Shown one piece after another: positions 50,515 to 59,482 of a stretch of 64,000 nt of DNA; within the stretch, counting starts at the first letter, position 1; every line of letters starts with the position of its first letter. A program made the position numbers and the translations under genes. Source of the DNA: Paenibacillus prosopidis (GTDB lineage Bacteria > Bacillota > Bacilli > Paenibacillales > Paenibacillaceae); the NCBI RefSeq assembly GCF_003337375.1, contig NZ_QPJD01000013.1:124001-188000 (forward strand). The letters run 5' to 3'. The notes beneath the pieces are model-generated. The model saw only the letters and a list, made by a program, of their open reading frames with translations. It was not told the origin of the DNA and did no database searches.

Positions 50515-51624
50515 ATGCAAAGCACCGCAACGGGTTCATCTGCATCCGCTTCACTGGATCATTCGCTGCCGAAATGGGTATTCCTGCAGCTGCTGGAAAG
50601 CTGCAATCTGCGCTGCAAAATGTGTTACGAGTGGGGAGAAAACGGTCCGTACAACGAGAAAAAAATATTAAAGCAGCTCGATATCAAAGTCGTCAAGGAT
50701 ATCATCAGCACTTGTAGTTCCGTTCAGCCCTATTACGAGCTGTACGGCGGAGAACCTTTGCTGTATCCGCATATCGGCGAGGTGCTGAAAGCTATTCATG
50801 ATGCGGGAAGCAAAGTGCACATGCCGACGAACGGTACCTTGCTCGAAAAGCATGCCGAGCTGCTTGTGACCTACCCGCCCGAACGGATCTGGGTTTCGCT
50901 GGACGGACCTATTGAAATCAATGACGAACAGAGAGGCAAAGGCGTTTTCCAGAAAGCGGTGAAAGGGATAGAAAAGCTCCTCCGTTTGCGAGAGGAAGCA
51001 GGCTCCAAGTATCCGCAGATCGGTATTAGCACAGTTGTAACGCCTAGGAATTTCAGGCATCTTGAACGATTTTTCTTCGAGGCGCTCGATATCAGCAAGC
51101 TGGACTGCATCAGCATTGAGTTGCAGGCGTACATTACGGAGCAAAATCACAAGGATTATGAAGGTGTGCTTCGTCGGGAATTCGGCGTGAACAGTGCTCC
51201 GGTATCAAGGGGGTTTGTCTGCGATCCGGCAATGTTTGCAGACATCGATGCCGGTCTGATCGCCCGGCAGATCCAAACAATCGCTGAATATTGCGAGGTC
51301 GAAGGCAAGTATCTGAACACGTATCCCAAGGTCATGTCCGAGGACAATATTCGTAAATATTTTAGCGCTGACTGGTTCTCAATGACAAAAGTAAAGAAGC
51401 GGTGTCCTTTTCCGTGGGTCAGCACGGAAATTAATGCTCAAGGCGATGTGACATCCTGCCATGCGTATTACGATTTGACGCTTGGCAATGTAAACGAGGC
51501 CAGTATCGCAGAGATCTGGAGGGGAGAGAAGTATACGCAGTACCGCAATTATTTGCGGAAGCAGTTGCTGCCAATCTGTCAGGGTTGCTGTTTGTTTTAT
51601 AACGAGAAACCTATGATGGCATAG
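50515..51624 (+). CDS. Radical SAM enzyme 1 with SPASM/twitch-like C-terminus
   Basis: The 369-residue enzyme has the radical SAM cluster motif CNLRCKMC, the following ELYGGEPLLYPHI (SAM-binding GGE motif), and MPTNGTLLEK. The C-terminal part has CPFPWVSTEINAQGDVTSCH and later CQGCC, cysteines that could bind an auxiliary Fe-S cluster as in SPASM/twitch enzymes such as BtrN (alcohol oxidation of a cyclitol) and peptide-modifying enzymes. The substrate is unknown, and with no precursor peptide nearby a sugar or carrier-bound acyl group is more likely. ATG 50515 has AAGGGAG upstream. Confidence 0.85.
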   Translation: MQSTATGSSASASLDHSLPKWVFLQLLESCNLRCKMCYEWGENGPYNEKKILKQLDIKVVKDIISTCSSVQPYYELYGGEPLLYPHIGEVLKAIHDAGSKVHMPTNGTLLEKHAELLVTYPPERIWVSLDGPIEINDEQRGKGVFQKAVKGIEKLLRLREEAGSKYPQIGISTVVTPRNFRHLERFFFEALDISKLDCISIELQAYITEQNHKDYEGVLRREFGVNSAPVSRGFVCDPAMFADIDAGLIARQIQTIAEYCEVEGKYLNTYPKVMSEDNIRKYFSADWFSMTKVKKRCPFPWVSTEINAQGDVTSCHAYYDLTLGNVNEASIAEIWRGEKYTQYRNYLRKQLLPICQGCCLFYNEKPMMA

Positions 51625-51658
51625 AACGACGGAGCCGAATCGGGAAGGGGAGATCGTG

Positions 51659-52849
51659 ATGCAGCCTACCAGCAAGGTGAAGATGGATGAGAAGTCATTC
51701 GAAATATTGAAACGTACGATCAGAAATGTGGTCGTCCCGCATAGAGAACGGAAGCTGGATCCCGCCTATAAGACCGTGATGCCGGAGGTTGTTGCCGTTA
51801 AGCTAACCAACCGCTGCAACCTGCGTTGCAAGCATTGTTATCAGTGGAATGAGTCTGGTTACCATCACGACATGGAGCAGGCCGAGCAGAATCTCGATAT
51901 CGACACGGAGGTCTTTCGCCGGATGCTGGAGGAAACCCGTGAAACAAAGTCAAGGCTGTACCTTTGGGGAGGAGAACCGTTATTTCATCGTAACATCGAA
52001 GATATTCTCTTGATGCTGGAGAACGATCCTCGGGAGACGACAATCTGTACGAATGCGTATCTCATCGAGAAATACGAGGAAGCGTTATGCCGGATTTCAC
52101 CGAATCTAGAACTGTTGATTGCGATAGAGGGCTTCGAGAAGGAACATGACCTGCTTCGTGGGAAAGGCTCTTTCAGCAAGGTGATGGATCAGATCGACCG
52201 CCTGCTTCTTCTTCGGCGGCAGGGGATTTTCCATGGGAAAATCTCGGTACATTCCGTCATTAATGACAGTATGATCGGAAGGCTCTACGAACTAATGGAA
52301 TTCTTTGAACAGAAAGGAATCGATTTGGTGCTGCTCTGTTTCCCTTGGTACATTTCTCATGAGGCGACCGGGGAGATGGATGGCTTTTTCCGGGAGCAAT
52401 TCGATTGGCTTAAGGAATTGGAGGAGAACCAGAGGAGCAGTTGGCATGCGTTCAAGTATCATATTGATCCGGATAATGTCGGAAGCTTAATGGATGATCT
52501 GAAACGGATTAACGAACGCATGTGGCAAACGCGCATCCGTTATCAGCCAGGGCTTGATTTTGACGAAATTGAGGGTTTCGTTAGCGGCAATGCCATGACA
52601 TCTCGCTGCGCTACGAAATGCCTGGCGCTGAGTACAAGGGCGGATATTACACCAAGCGGCAATGTTAGCGCCTGTAAATTTTTCTCCGAATTCTCGGTTG
52701 GAAACCTGCATCAACAATCGCTGTCCGACATTTGGAATTCCGAAGCCTATGACCGTATCAGGCGGACATTGGGCGAGCAATTATCGCCGGCCTGCTCCAA
52801 ATGCAACGTTCTTTATTTACATGGCTCGTCTTCGCTTGCGCATATATGA
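51659..52849 (+). CDS. Radical SAM enzyme 2 with SPASM-like C-terminus
   Basis: A 396-residue enzyme with CNLRCKHCYQW, LYLWGGEPLFHRNI and ICTNAYLIEK for the SAM core, then a C-terminal region with CATKCLALSTRADITPSGNV, CKFFSEFSVGNL and CSKCN, a seven-Cys type pattern consistent with two auxiliary Fe-S clusters. The CYQW after the core motif resembles SPASM enzymes. It is a diverged paralogue of enzyme 1; two successive radical oxidations or rearrangements on one scaffold are suggested. AGGGGAG precedes ATG 51659. The next gene overlaps its stop. Confidence 0.85.
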   Translation: MQPTSKVKMDEKSFEILKRTIRNVVVPHRERKLDPAYKTVMPEVVAVKLTNRCNLRCKHCYQWNESGYHHDMEQAEQNLDIDTEVFRRMLEETRETKSRLYLWGGEPLFHRNIEDILLMLENDPRETTICTNAYLIEKYEEALCRISPNLELLIAIEGFEKEHDLLRGKGSFSKVMDQIDRLLLLRRQGIFHGKISVHSVINDSMIGRLYELMEFFEQKGIDLVLLCFPWYISHEATGEMDGFFREQFDWLKELEENQRSSWHAFKYHIDPDNVGSLMDDLKRINERMWQTRIRYQPGLDFDEIEGFVSGNAMTSRCATKCLALSTRADITPSGNVSACKFFSEFSVGNLHQQSLSDIWNSEAYDRIRRTLGEQLSPACSKCNVLYLHGSSSLAHI

Positions 52850-53880
52850 ATGGGCCGGTGCTTGGAGGAGTTTATCGATTAGGAATAATAGGTTGTGCGG
52901 GGATTGTGGAGCGTACCCTGTTAGAGCCGGCCGTATACGTACCACAGATAAAGGTCAGCGCTGTGGCGAACCGCACCAGGGCAAAAGCTGAGCAGCTTGC
53001 CCGTTCTTACTCTATCCCGAAAGTCTATGATGACTTGCAAGAACTGCTTGGGGATCCGGAAATCGATGCGGTCTATATTGCCCTTAGCAATGAACTGCAT
53101 ACAGAATGGGCAATCAGGGCTCTTGCGGCAGGAAAGCATGTGCTAGTCGAGAAGCCGATCGGCTTGACAGAGGAAGACGTGCGATTATTACAGATGGCTA
53201 AAGCGAGCACTACCGACCTCAAGCTGATAGAAGGGTTGATGGTTTCCTGTCATCCGTGGCAGTCTGCTCTGAGGTCGATTGCCGACTCCGGCCGATACGG
53301 GCATCTGCTAAGAATCGACTCCAGAATCTCGCTTCAAGCCAGGGATCGATACATACATAACTATCGCAGCGACAAGGCCAAGGGAGGGGGAGTATTCTCC
53401 GACTTGGGCTGCTATTGGCTCCAATTTCTCCAAGCGTTAATCGGTTTGCAAGCGGAGGAAATATGGGGTAAATCAGACTTTACCGGGCCGGACGGATGTG
53501 ATTGGACTTTACAAGCCGGGCTGCGGTATGCAGGCGGCGTCGAAGCCATCTGTACGACATCCTTTGAAATGCCTTACAAGGCGGCTCACACGATTCATTT
53601 CGAGAAGGCTTCCGTCACCGTTCCGGACTTTTTCCGCTCCAATATCGGGTTTTACAGGATGAAAATTCGTCTCGAGGATTCAACGAACCCCGTCGTGCTG
53701 CACGATTTCGAGCCGATGAATTATTACGTGAATCAACTGAATGCATTTGTCGAGACCTTGAATGGATTTAGGAAAGAGATGCTTCATGAAGCGTTGGAAC
53801 GGGTGACCATGCAGCAGGCGATTCTGAGAGATGCTGAGCAACGCTTTCAACAAACTGCCCCGAGAGGAGCTCGTGCTTGA
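52846..53880 (+). CDS. Gfo/Idh/MocA-family oxidoreductase
   Basis: An NAD(P)-dependent sugar or cyclitol dehydrogenase of 344 residues. LGIIGCAGIVERTLLEPA is the Rossmann motif; DAVYIALSNELHTEWAIRAL and HVLVEKPIGLTEEDV give the typical EKP motif with catalytic Lys. The C-terminal sheet domain has GGVFSDLGCYWLQFL with the expected D and H/W positions. I start at ATG 52846, which overlaps the previous stop as ATGA; there is no good ribosome binding site, so translation is probably by coupling. Likely acts with the radical SAM enzymes on a sugar hydroxyl/ketone. Confidence 0.85.
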   Translation: MNGPVLGGVYRLGIIGCAGIVERTLLEPAVYVPQIKVSAVANRTRAKAEQLARSYSIPKVYDDLQELLGDPEIDAVYIALSNELHTEWAIRALAAGKHVLVEKPIGLTEEDVRLLQMAKASTTDLKLIEGLMVSCHPWQSALRSIADSGRYGHLLRIDSRISLQARDRYIHNYRSDKAKGGGVFSDLGCYWLQFLQALIGLQAEEIWGKSDFTGPDGCDWTLQAGLRYAGGVEAICTTSFEMPYKAAHTIHFEKASVTVPDFFRSNIGFYRMKIRLEDSTNPVVLHDFEPMNYYVNQLNAFVETLNGFRKEMLHEALERVTMQQAILRDAEQRFQQTAPRGARA

Positions 53881-54644
53881 TGAAAACGGTCATTCTATGC
53901 GGTGGGTTAGGGACCCGGTTTGCCGAAGAGACGGACGAACGGCCCAAACCGATGATTGAGATCGGAGGGTTGCCGATTCTGAGTCATATTCTTCAAATCT
54001 ATGAAGCTTCCGGATTCCATGATTTTGTGTTGGCATTAGGTTATAAATCGGAATATATCAAAAGCTATTTTGAAGGAGATCCGAAGATGACCAGATTCCG
54101 GGCGAATGCAGTGCACCACGAGAACCGGAACATGGAGCTGGTGGACACGGGAGCGGGAACGATGACCGGAGGACGCTTGGCTAAAGTCGGATACCTATTG
54201 GAAGGACAGACCTTCATGCTGACTTACGGCGATGGAGTCTGTGACATCGATATGAACGAGTTGCTCAGCTTTCATCGCAGTCATGGCAAGCTTGCAACCG
54301 TTACGGCAGTTCGGCCGAAAGAGAGGTTTGGAGTGATGCGGTGTGAGGCCGGCGTCGTTACATCGTTCCGCGAGAAAATACATGCGCCGGACGAGTGGGT
54401 GAATGGCGGATTTTTTGTATTTGAGCCTGAGGTCCTCGAGTATATTGAGGGAGATTCAACTGAGCTGGAACGGAGCGTGCTTAGGCAACTTTCGGATATC
54501 GGCCAGCTTATGGCTTATCAGCATGAGGGGTTCTGGGCCTGCATGGACACGCTTCATGACAAACGGGAGCTAGAACAGCTATGGGAAGGAGGGAAGGCGC
54601 CGTGGAAGGTCTGGAAGGACTATCATGCAAGCAACAGAATGTAA
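53880..54644 (+). CDS. Sugar-1-phosphate nucleotidyltransferase (RfbF-like)
   Basis: The 254-residue protein has the nucleotide-binding signature ILCGGLGTRFAEETDERPKP and MIEIGGLPILSHILQIY, which is closer to glucose-1-phosphate cytidylyltransferases (RfbF, DdhA) than to RmlA or GalU. MLTYGDGVCDIDMNELL supplies the metal-binding Asp and VNGGFFVFEPEVLEYI is also family-typical. CDP-glucose is therefore the expected product, but the base specificity is an inference. It overlaps both neighbours (TGATG and TAATG). Confidence 0.85.
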   Translation: MKTVILCGGLGTRFAEETDERPKPMIEIGGLPILSHILQIYEASGFHDFVLALGYKSEYIKSYFEGDPKMTRFRANAVHHENRNMELVDTGAGTMTGGRLAKVGYLLEGQTFMLTYGDGVCDIDMNELLSFHRSHGKLATVTAVRPKERFGVMRCEAGVVTSFREKIHAPDEWVNGGFFVFEPEVLEYIEGDSTELERSVLRQLSDIGQLMAYQHEGFWACMDTLHDKRELEQLWEGGKAPWKVWKDYHASNRM

Positions 54645-55726
54645 TGAATAGGCGGCCTTGGGACAATCCGGTCATTCGAGAGGATCTTTCATACATGCTG
54701 CAGAAGTTCGGAAAAGCGGAACGATTTGCCGGCAGAACGATCGTTATCACCGGCGGGGGCGGATTTATCGGCTATTATTTGATATTATTCTTTCTCTATA
54801 TGGTTGATAACGGAACCCCCATCCGACACTTGTTTATTCTGGACAGATTTATTAGAGGGAAGCCGGAGTGGCTAATGGAGTTGGAGTCGGACGACTGGCC
54901 TTTGACGGTCAAAGACTTTGACGTCACGGTCGATCCCTTTGAGTTTTACGGTGAAGCCGATTATCTTCTCCATATGGCGTCTATTGCTTCTCCAACCTAT
55001 TACCGGAGATTTCCTTTGGAAACGCTGGAAGCCAATGTGTTCGGCTTGAAGCGTCTGCTCGACTCCTGCAGAACGGCAAACAGCAAGGGAATTTTGTTTT
55101 TTTCGAGCAGTGAAGTGTACGGAAACCCAGATCCCAGCGCGATTCCGACACCGGAAACCTATAACGGAAATGTTCCGACGGTAGGGCCAAGAGCTTGTTA
55201 TGATGAGTCCAAAAGGTTCGGGGAAACCTTATGTCATCTCTATAATCAGGTGCATCAATTACCAATTCGAATTGTTCGCCCGTTCAACAATTTCGGTCCG
55301 GGCCTCCATTTGGACGACCGCAGGATCTCCTCCGATTTTGCTCGTGCGATCGTGAGAGGTGAGGATATCGAAATTTATTCCAGCGGCCAACCCACACGTA
55401 CCTATTGTTACATCGCAGACGCAATCGTTGGCTATTTGCTCGCTTTAACCTATGACCGATTTGAAATATTCAATATCGGTTCGGACTCGCAGGAAATCAG
55501 TGCAGCAGACATGGCGGCCTTATTTTCAGAATGTGCTCGTGAGCTTACTGGAAAGGTGACACCAATCCGTTACTATGTATCCGAGGATGTCCAATATTTA
55601 ACAGATAATCCGGAACGCCGTTGTCCGGATATCGGAAAAGCACGGAAATTGCTGGGCTTTGATCCGGTCATTCCGCTAAAGGAAGGTGTCCTGCGGTACT
55701 TGCAGCTTCACGGTGTGGGGGAATGA
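54644..55726 (+). CDS. NAD-dependent epimerase/decarboxylase (UXS-like SDR)
   Basis: An extended SDR of 360 residues. IVITGGGGFIGYYLILF is the NAD site, ILFFSSSEVYGNP has the catalytic Ser/Thr region and RACYDESKRFGETL contains Tyr186 and Lys190. GPRACYDE-K and VRPFNNFGPGLHLDD closely resemble UDP-glucuronate decarboxylases (UDP-xylose synthase), and a UDP-glucose dehydrogenase follows, which makes UDP-glucuronate. A 42-residue N-terminal extension precedes the Rossmann fold. Epimerase or dehydratase activity is also possible. Confidence 0.78.
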   Translation: MNRRPWDNPVIREDLSYMLQKFGKAERFAGRTIVITGGGGFIGYYLILFFLYMVDNGTPIRHLFILDRFIRGKPEWLMELESDDWPLTVKDFDVTVDPFEFYGEADYLLHMASIASPTYYRRFPLETLEANVFGLKRLLDSCRTANSKGILFFSSSEVYGNPDPSAIPTPETYNGNVPTVGPRACYDESKRFGETLCHLYNQVHQLPIRIVRPFNNFGPGLHLDDRRISSDFARAIVRGEDIEIYSSGQPTRTYCYIADAIVGYLLALTYDRFEIFNIGSDSQEISAADMAALFSECARELTGKVTPIRYYVSEDVQYLTDNPERRCPDIGKARKLLGFDPVIPLKEGVLRYLQLHGVGE

Positions 55727-57069
55727 GCATGCAGCAGCACAAGAGCATCGCCGTTATTGGTCTCGGGTTTGTCGGATTAACTACAGCTTTAGGGTTCGCA
55801 GAAAAAGGCCATCGCGTATTCGGCTACGATCAAGATGCTTTGAAAAGAGCGAGCTACCAATCAGGATGCGTGCCCTTCTATGAACCGGGAGTGGAGGAGG
55901 CTCTTCGTAGGCAGCTTGACAAACGATTTCTATTGTGTAATTCGATCGCCCTAGCCGTGCAGCAGGCCGAGCTTATCTTCCTATGTGTCGGTACACCTGT
56001 AGATGAAGTAGGGGAGATGGATCTTTCGAGCTTGATTGGTGCATTAACGGAAGTACTTCGATGTGTGAGCAAAGATCGTTTCTACGGAATTGCAGTCAAA
56101 TCGACGATTCCCCCGGGAACGATGCGGGAACATTTGATTCCGCTTTTGTTGACTGAAGGCTTTGAGTTAGGCACTCAGGTGGGACTTGCGTACAACCCGG
56201 AATTTCTGCGGGAAGGAAGCGCTTGGAACGACTTTCTGTTTCCCGATCGAATCGTAACGGGATCAGCTGACGACAGAACTGGCCGTCTTCTGGAAGAAGC
56301 CTACAGTCTTTTCCAGGCTCCATACCATCGCGTTTCGCCGACATCGGCCGAGTTTGTGAAATTGGCTTCCAATACATTGCTTGCAACCATGATAAGCTTT
56401 GCTAACGAGCAAGCGATGCTCGCGGAAAAAATTGGAGATATCCATATCCCTACCATATTCAACCTGCTCCATACTGATCGCCGATGGTCCGGGCAACCTG
56501 CTGAGATGAGCAAATATATATATCCTGGTTGCGGCTTTGGAGGATACTGTTTGCCGAAAGATACGTTTGCCTTCCAGCGGACAGCCGAAAAGTACGGGCA
56601 CCGTCCAAAGCTCCTGAACGCGGTATTGGACATCAATAGGGACGTCATGGAGTCATGCATTGAACGGATCGTTGCCAAATTGGGAAATCTTGATCAACAA
56701 GTCGGCATCCTCGGGCTTTCCTTCAAGCCCGGAAGCGATGATGTCAGAGGCACGCCTTCTGCGCGAATGATTGAATTATTGCTTGAACGCGGATGCCGCA
56801 AAATTGCGGCTTACGATCCTATGGCAATGTCTGCCTTCAGCAAGCATTATACGTTTCCCGTGACAATGATGGCATCGGTTGAAGAGCTAGAACGTTCAAG
56901 CGATGTCGTGGTGATTGCAACGGCCTGGGAAGAGTTTCGAACCAAGCAGCATGTGTTCGACTTGAACTGTGTTATTGATGCACGATATCTGCTGGAAGAT
57001 AGAGGGGATAATTGCAACGCACAACCGATCCTGACGAACAAGAGCACACCTGATGTACGCTTAATATGA
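55723..57069 (+). CDS. UDP-glucose 6-dehydrogenase family protein
   Basis: This enzyme would oxidise UDP-glucose (or a relative such as UDP-N-acetylsugar) twice to the uronate. The 448-residue protein has VIGLGFVGLTTALGFAEKGH, FLCVGTPVDEVGEMDLS, NPEFLREGSAWNDFLFPDRI and the catalytic Cys276 in GCGFGGYCLPKDTFAF; GLSFKPGSDDVRGTPSARM marks the C-terminal domain. All key residues are present. It overlaps the preceding epimerase gene (ATGA). Confidence 0.9.
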   Translation: MSMQQHKSIAVIGLGFVGLTTALGFAEKGHRVFGYDQDALKRASYQSGCVPFYEPGVEEALRRQLDKRFLLCNSIALAVQQAELIFLCVGTPVDEVGEMDLSSLIGALTEVLRCVSKDRFYGIAVKSTIPPGTMREHLIPLLLTEGFELGTQVGLAYNPEFLREGSAWNDFLFPDRIVTGSADDRTGRLLEEAYSLFQAPYHRVSPTSAEFVKLASNTLLATMISFANEQAMLAEKIGDIHIPTIFNLLHTDRRWSGQPAEMSKYIYPGCGFGGYCLPKDTFAFQRTAEKYGHRPKLLNAVLDINRDVMESCIERIVAKLGNLDQQVGILGLSFKPGSDDVRGTPSARMIELLLERGCRKIAAYDPMAMSAFSKHYTFPVTMMASVEELERSSDVVVIATAWEEFRTKQHVFDLNCVIDARYLLEDRGDNCNAQPILTNKSTPDVRLI

Positions 57070-57116
57070 CACGATGGAGAAATGATTGTTGAACTTGTCT
57101 AAGTTAGGAGGATTCC

Positions 57117-58142
57117 ATGGCGGTCCATGTTCTTGAGCCAATAGAGCCCTATAACGGCCTTTACTTCAAGACCTGTTTCTATAATGCGCTGTTTCCGGCA
57201 TTGGCATACTTGGGAAGAAGCGAATGCCGGTTCCTCATGAACGAGATGTTTGTCTACGAATTCGATGAGGAGCACGGCCAGATCTCTCAGGCGGCGATAG
57301 GCCTTTACCCTGAAGAGGAGCTTTATCGGTTGCTCGGCTTGGCATTTAAGCGGGAAGACAATATGGACGATCCCATTCACAGCGTCATTCGCGCAATCAA
57401 CCACAGGCAGCCGGTCATCCTGTTAATCGATAGCTTTTTTGAATCGATTCGGCCTGATACGTATCAGAAGTATCATCTCCCCCATTATATTCTCGTACAC
57501 GGGTACGACATGGATCGTCAAGTATTCCATATTATCGAGCACCGTTACCAGGAAAGCATGCTTTACATCAAGCGGGAATTGCCGTTCGAGGACGTTGCGT
57601 TATGCTGTGAGGGAGTGAAGGAGAAATTCGGACATTTACGTCATCTCCCTAATTTCTTAAGTTTTTCCTTGCGCACAGGCGAGCCGCAGAGCGAACCGGA
57701 TCCCTTGCGTAACGCCTCGATGGATTATTATCGTCATGCTTGGAACGAGCGGGAGAGGGTGCTCGGATGCTTGCCCGAAATGCAAAAGTTTCACCGAGCG
57801 TTCAGTCACATTTGCGCTTCAGAAAGCCTGCTGAGGGCATGGGTGGAAAGACAATTCGGACAGTGGCCTTTCCGACTGACCTCCGTAATCCTAAATAAGA
57901 TGCTGGAAAAGCAGCGACTGCAAATACTGGAATTTCCGGAAACACTTAATTCACGGCTGGGGCAAGTAATCGAGGATTGGAAGCTTATTCAGGCAATCTT
58001 GCTCAAATACAAGACTACCGGCGTATACAATGCCGAGTCGATCGAGACAGTGGTTGGTAAAATTGCGTTGATGCAGGAAGCGGAAACCGCTTATTATTCG
58101 GAGTTTTTCAGCCATGTACAGACCAGGATGCAAAGGGGCTGA
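57117..58142 (+). CDS. BtrH-like cysteine acyltransferase 1
   Basis: A 341-residue protein similar in layout to the N-terminal domain of butirosin BtrH, a papain/C39-like fold that moves an acyl chain from a carrier protein to the amine of a sugar. The nucleophile is probably Cys20 in YFKTCFYNALFPALAYLG; the His is in LPHYILVHGYDMD (His123 or His128) with Asp131 nearby; QPVILLIDSFFE gives another conserved strand. The last 150 residues are helical and not obviously BtrH-like. AGGAGG precedes the ATG. Of the family I am fairly sure; the substrate is open. Confidence 0.72.
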   Translation: MAVHVLEPIEPYNGLYFKTCFYNALFPALAYLGRSECRFLMNEMFVYEFDEEHGQISQAAIGLYPEEELYRLLGLAFKREDNMDDPIHSVIRAINHRQPVILLIDSFFESIRPDTYQKYHLPHYILVHGYDMDRQVFHIIEHRYQESMLYIKRELPFEDVALCCEGVKEKFGHLRHLPNFLSFSLRTGEPQSEPDPLRNASMDYYRHAWNERERVLGCLPEMQKFHRAFSHICASESLLRAWVERQFGQWPFRLTSVILNKMLEKQRLQILEFPETLNSRLGQVIEDWKLIQAILLKYKTTGVYNAESIETVVGKIALMQEAETAYYSEFFSHVQTRMQRG

Positions 58143-58159
58143 TTATAATCGAACAAGAA

Positions 58160-59470
58160 ATGGCTTGGTCCTTTCCGAAATTGGGCTGGAACGAGAGCGG
58201 AAGAGGGATGGGTAGCGGCATGCTTGACGACCGGTTAATCTCCTCGGCTCAGCTTTATGGGACTCCATTTTACGTTTACGACGCCGATGTTATTCAGCGT
58301 CAGTATGACCTGTTGCGCGCGGTGCTGCCGAATCAAGTCGGCATCCTCTATTCAGTCAAGGCGAATCCGCTGATGGGCATTTGCCAACTGCTTAGAAGTT
58401 GGGGAGCTGGCTGCGAAGTAGCTTCGGAAGGAGAACTGCTGATCGCGCTGGAAACGGGATTCCAGCCGGATTCGATCGCGTTTGCCGGTCCAGGTAAAAC
58501 GGATGCGGAGCTTCGAGCAGCGATTGGCCGCAAGATTGGTTGCATTCACGTAGAAAGTGTGGATGAAGCGATTCTGATCGATCGTCTCGCGGCGAAGTTA
58601 GGCTGCGTTCCTCGCGTCGCTCTCCGCGTCAATCCGGATTTATCCGCCGGTCGAGCCGGCTTAAGAATGTCGGGTGTCGCCTCTCCTTTCGGAATCGACG
58701 GTACGATGTTGGATGAGGCGATTCGCACAGTACTTGATTTACGATCTGTGGAATTGGTAGGGTTTCACGTTTATGTCGGTTCGCAGTTTCTGAATGCAGA
58801 GGACATTGCCGGCACTTTTCGCCATTCGATCAGGCTGGCCTGCGATACGGCGGAAAAGCACAACTTCCCATTACTTCACTTGGATCTAGGCGGAGGTTTC
58901 GGCGTTCCTTATTTTCCTCAGGAGTCAGAGCTCAATCTGGAGCTGCTGCGTTCGCTGCTGGCTGACATTTGGGCGGAGTTTACACCGAGGCTGAACGTTA
59001 CTCGTGTACTTGTCGAGAGTGGCCGGTTCCTGCTAGCGGAATCCGGCGTATACGTGACGAAAGTGCTCTATCGGAAAACGAGTAAAGGGAACGTATTTCT
59101 CGTTTGCGACGGAGGATCGCATCACCATGCCAATTCCGCGTTCCTCGGTCGTGCCGTTCGAGGCAATTTTCCGCTACGGATCGCTGGAAAGACAGCCGAC
59201 GAGGCCCAGGTTGAGGAAGTCACGGTAAGTGGCAGGCTCTGCACGCCAACCGACTGTCTCGGACAAGGGATCTTTCTTCCTCGGGCGGAGCCTGGCGATT
59301 TGGTCGTTGTGGAGAAGTCAGGCGCCTACGGGCTGACCAACAGCCCAATCGGTTTTCTAAGCCACCCGATGCCTGCGGAATGGCTCTATTGGCAAGGCAA
59401 ACTATGGCCGCTTCGAGAAGCCGGCAGGCCTTCCGACGCGATGCGCGGCCAAAACAAATTGAGGCTGTAA
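58160..59470 (+). CDS. PLP-dependent decarboxylase (LysA/BtrK fold)
   Basis: A 436-residue fold-type III PLP enzyme (alanine racemase/ornithine decarboxylase barrel). The Schiff-base Lys67 is in LYSVKANPLMGIC; phosphate and active-site loops are DLGGGFGVPY and ESGRFLLAES; VCDGGSHHHAN and GRLCTPTDCLGQ (cysteine loop that reaches into the partner's active site) and SGAYGLTN complete the family set. In butirosin synthesis BtrK decarboxylates glutamyl-ACP; here a carrier-bound amino acid is a plausible substrate. The start is uncertain: ATG 58160 lacks a close ribosome binding site, and ATG 58220 (GGAAGAGGG upstream) is an alternative that skips 20 residues. Confidence 0.85.
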   Translation: MAWSFPKLGWNESGRGMGSGMLDDRLISSAQLYGTPFYVYDADVIQRQYDLLRAVLPNQVGILYSVKANPLMGICQLLRSWGAGCEVASEGELLIALETGFQPDSIAFAGPGKTDAELRAAIGRKIGCIHVESVDEAILIDRLAAKLGCVPRVALRVNPDLSAGRAGLRMSGVASPFGIDGTMLDEAIRTVLDLRSVELVGFHVYVGSQFLNAEDIAGTFRHSIRLACDTAEKHNFPLLHLDLGGGFGVPYFPQESELNLELLRSLLADIWAEFTPRLNVTRVLVESGRFLLAESGVYVTKVLYRKTSKGNVFLVCDGGSHHHANSAFLGRAVRGNFPLRIAGKTADEAQVEEVTVSGRLCTPTDCLGQGIFLPRAEPGDLVVVEKSGAYGLTNSPIGFLSHPMPAEWLYWQGKLWPLREAGRPSDAMRGQNKLRL

Positions 59471-59482
59471 AGGAGGGACTGC

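Noticed and set aside
50515..52849. Radical SAM pair read as a RiPP (sactipeptide-like) system
   Set aside because: No small frame with a ribosome binding site and Cys- or repeat-rich core was found next to them, and there is no RRE-like protein or peptidase.
53880..55726. Full CDP-ascarylose or CDP-3,6-dideoxyhexose pathway
   Set aside because: Only the RfbF-like first step is present; no RfbG-like 4,6-dehydratase or RfbH-like enzyme is seen. The SDR looks more like a UDP-glucuronate decarboxylase.
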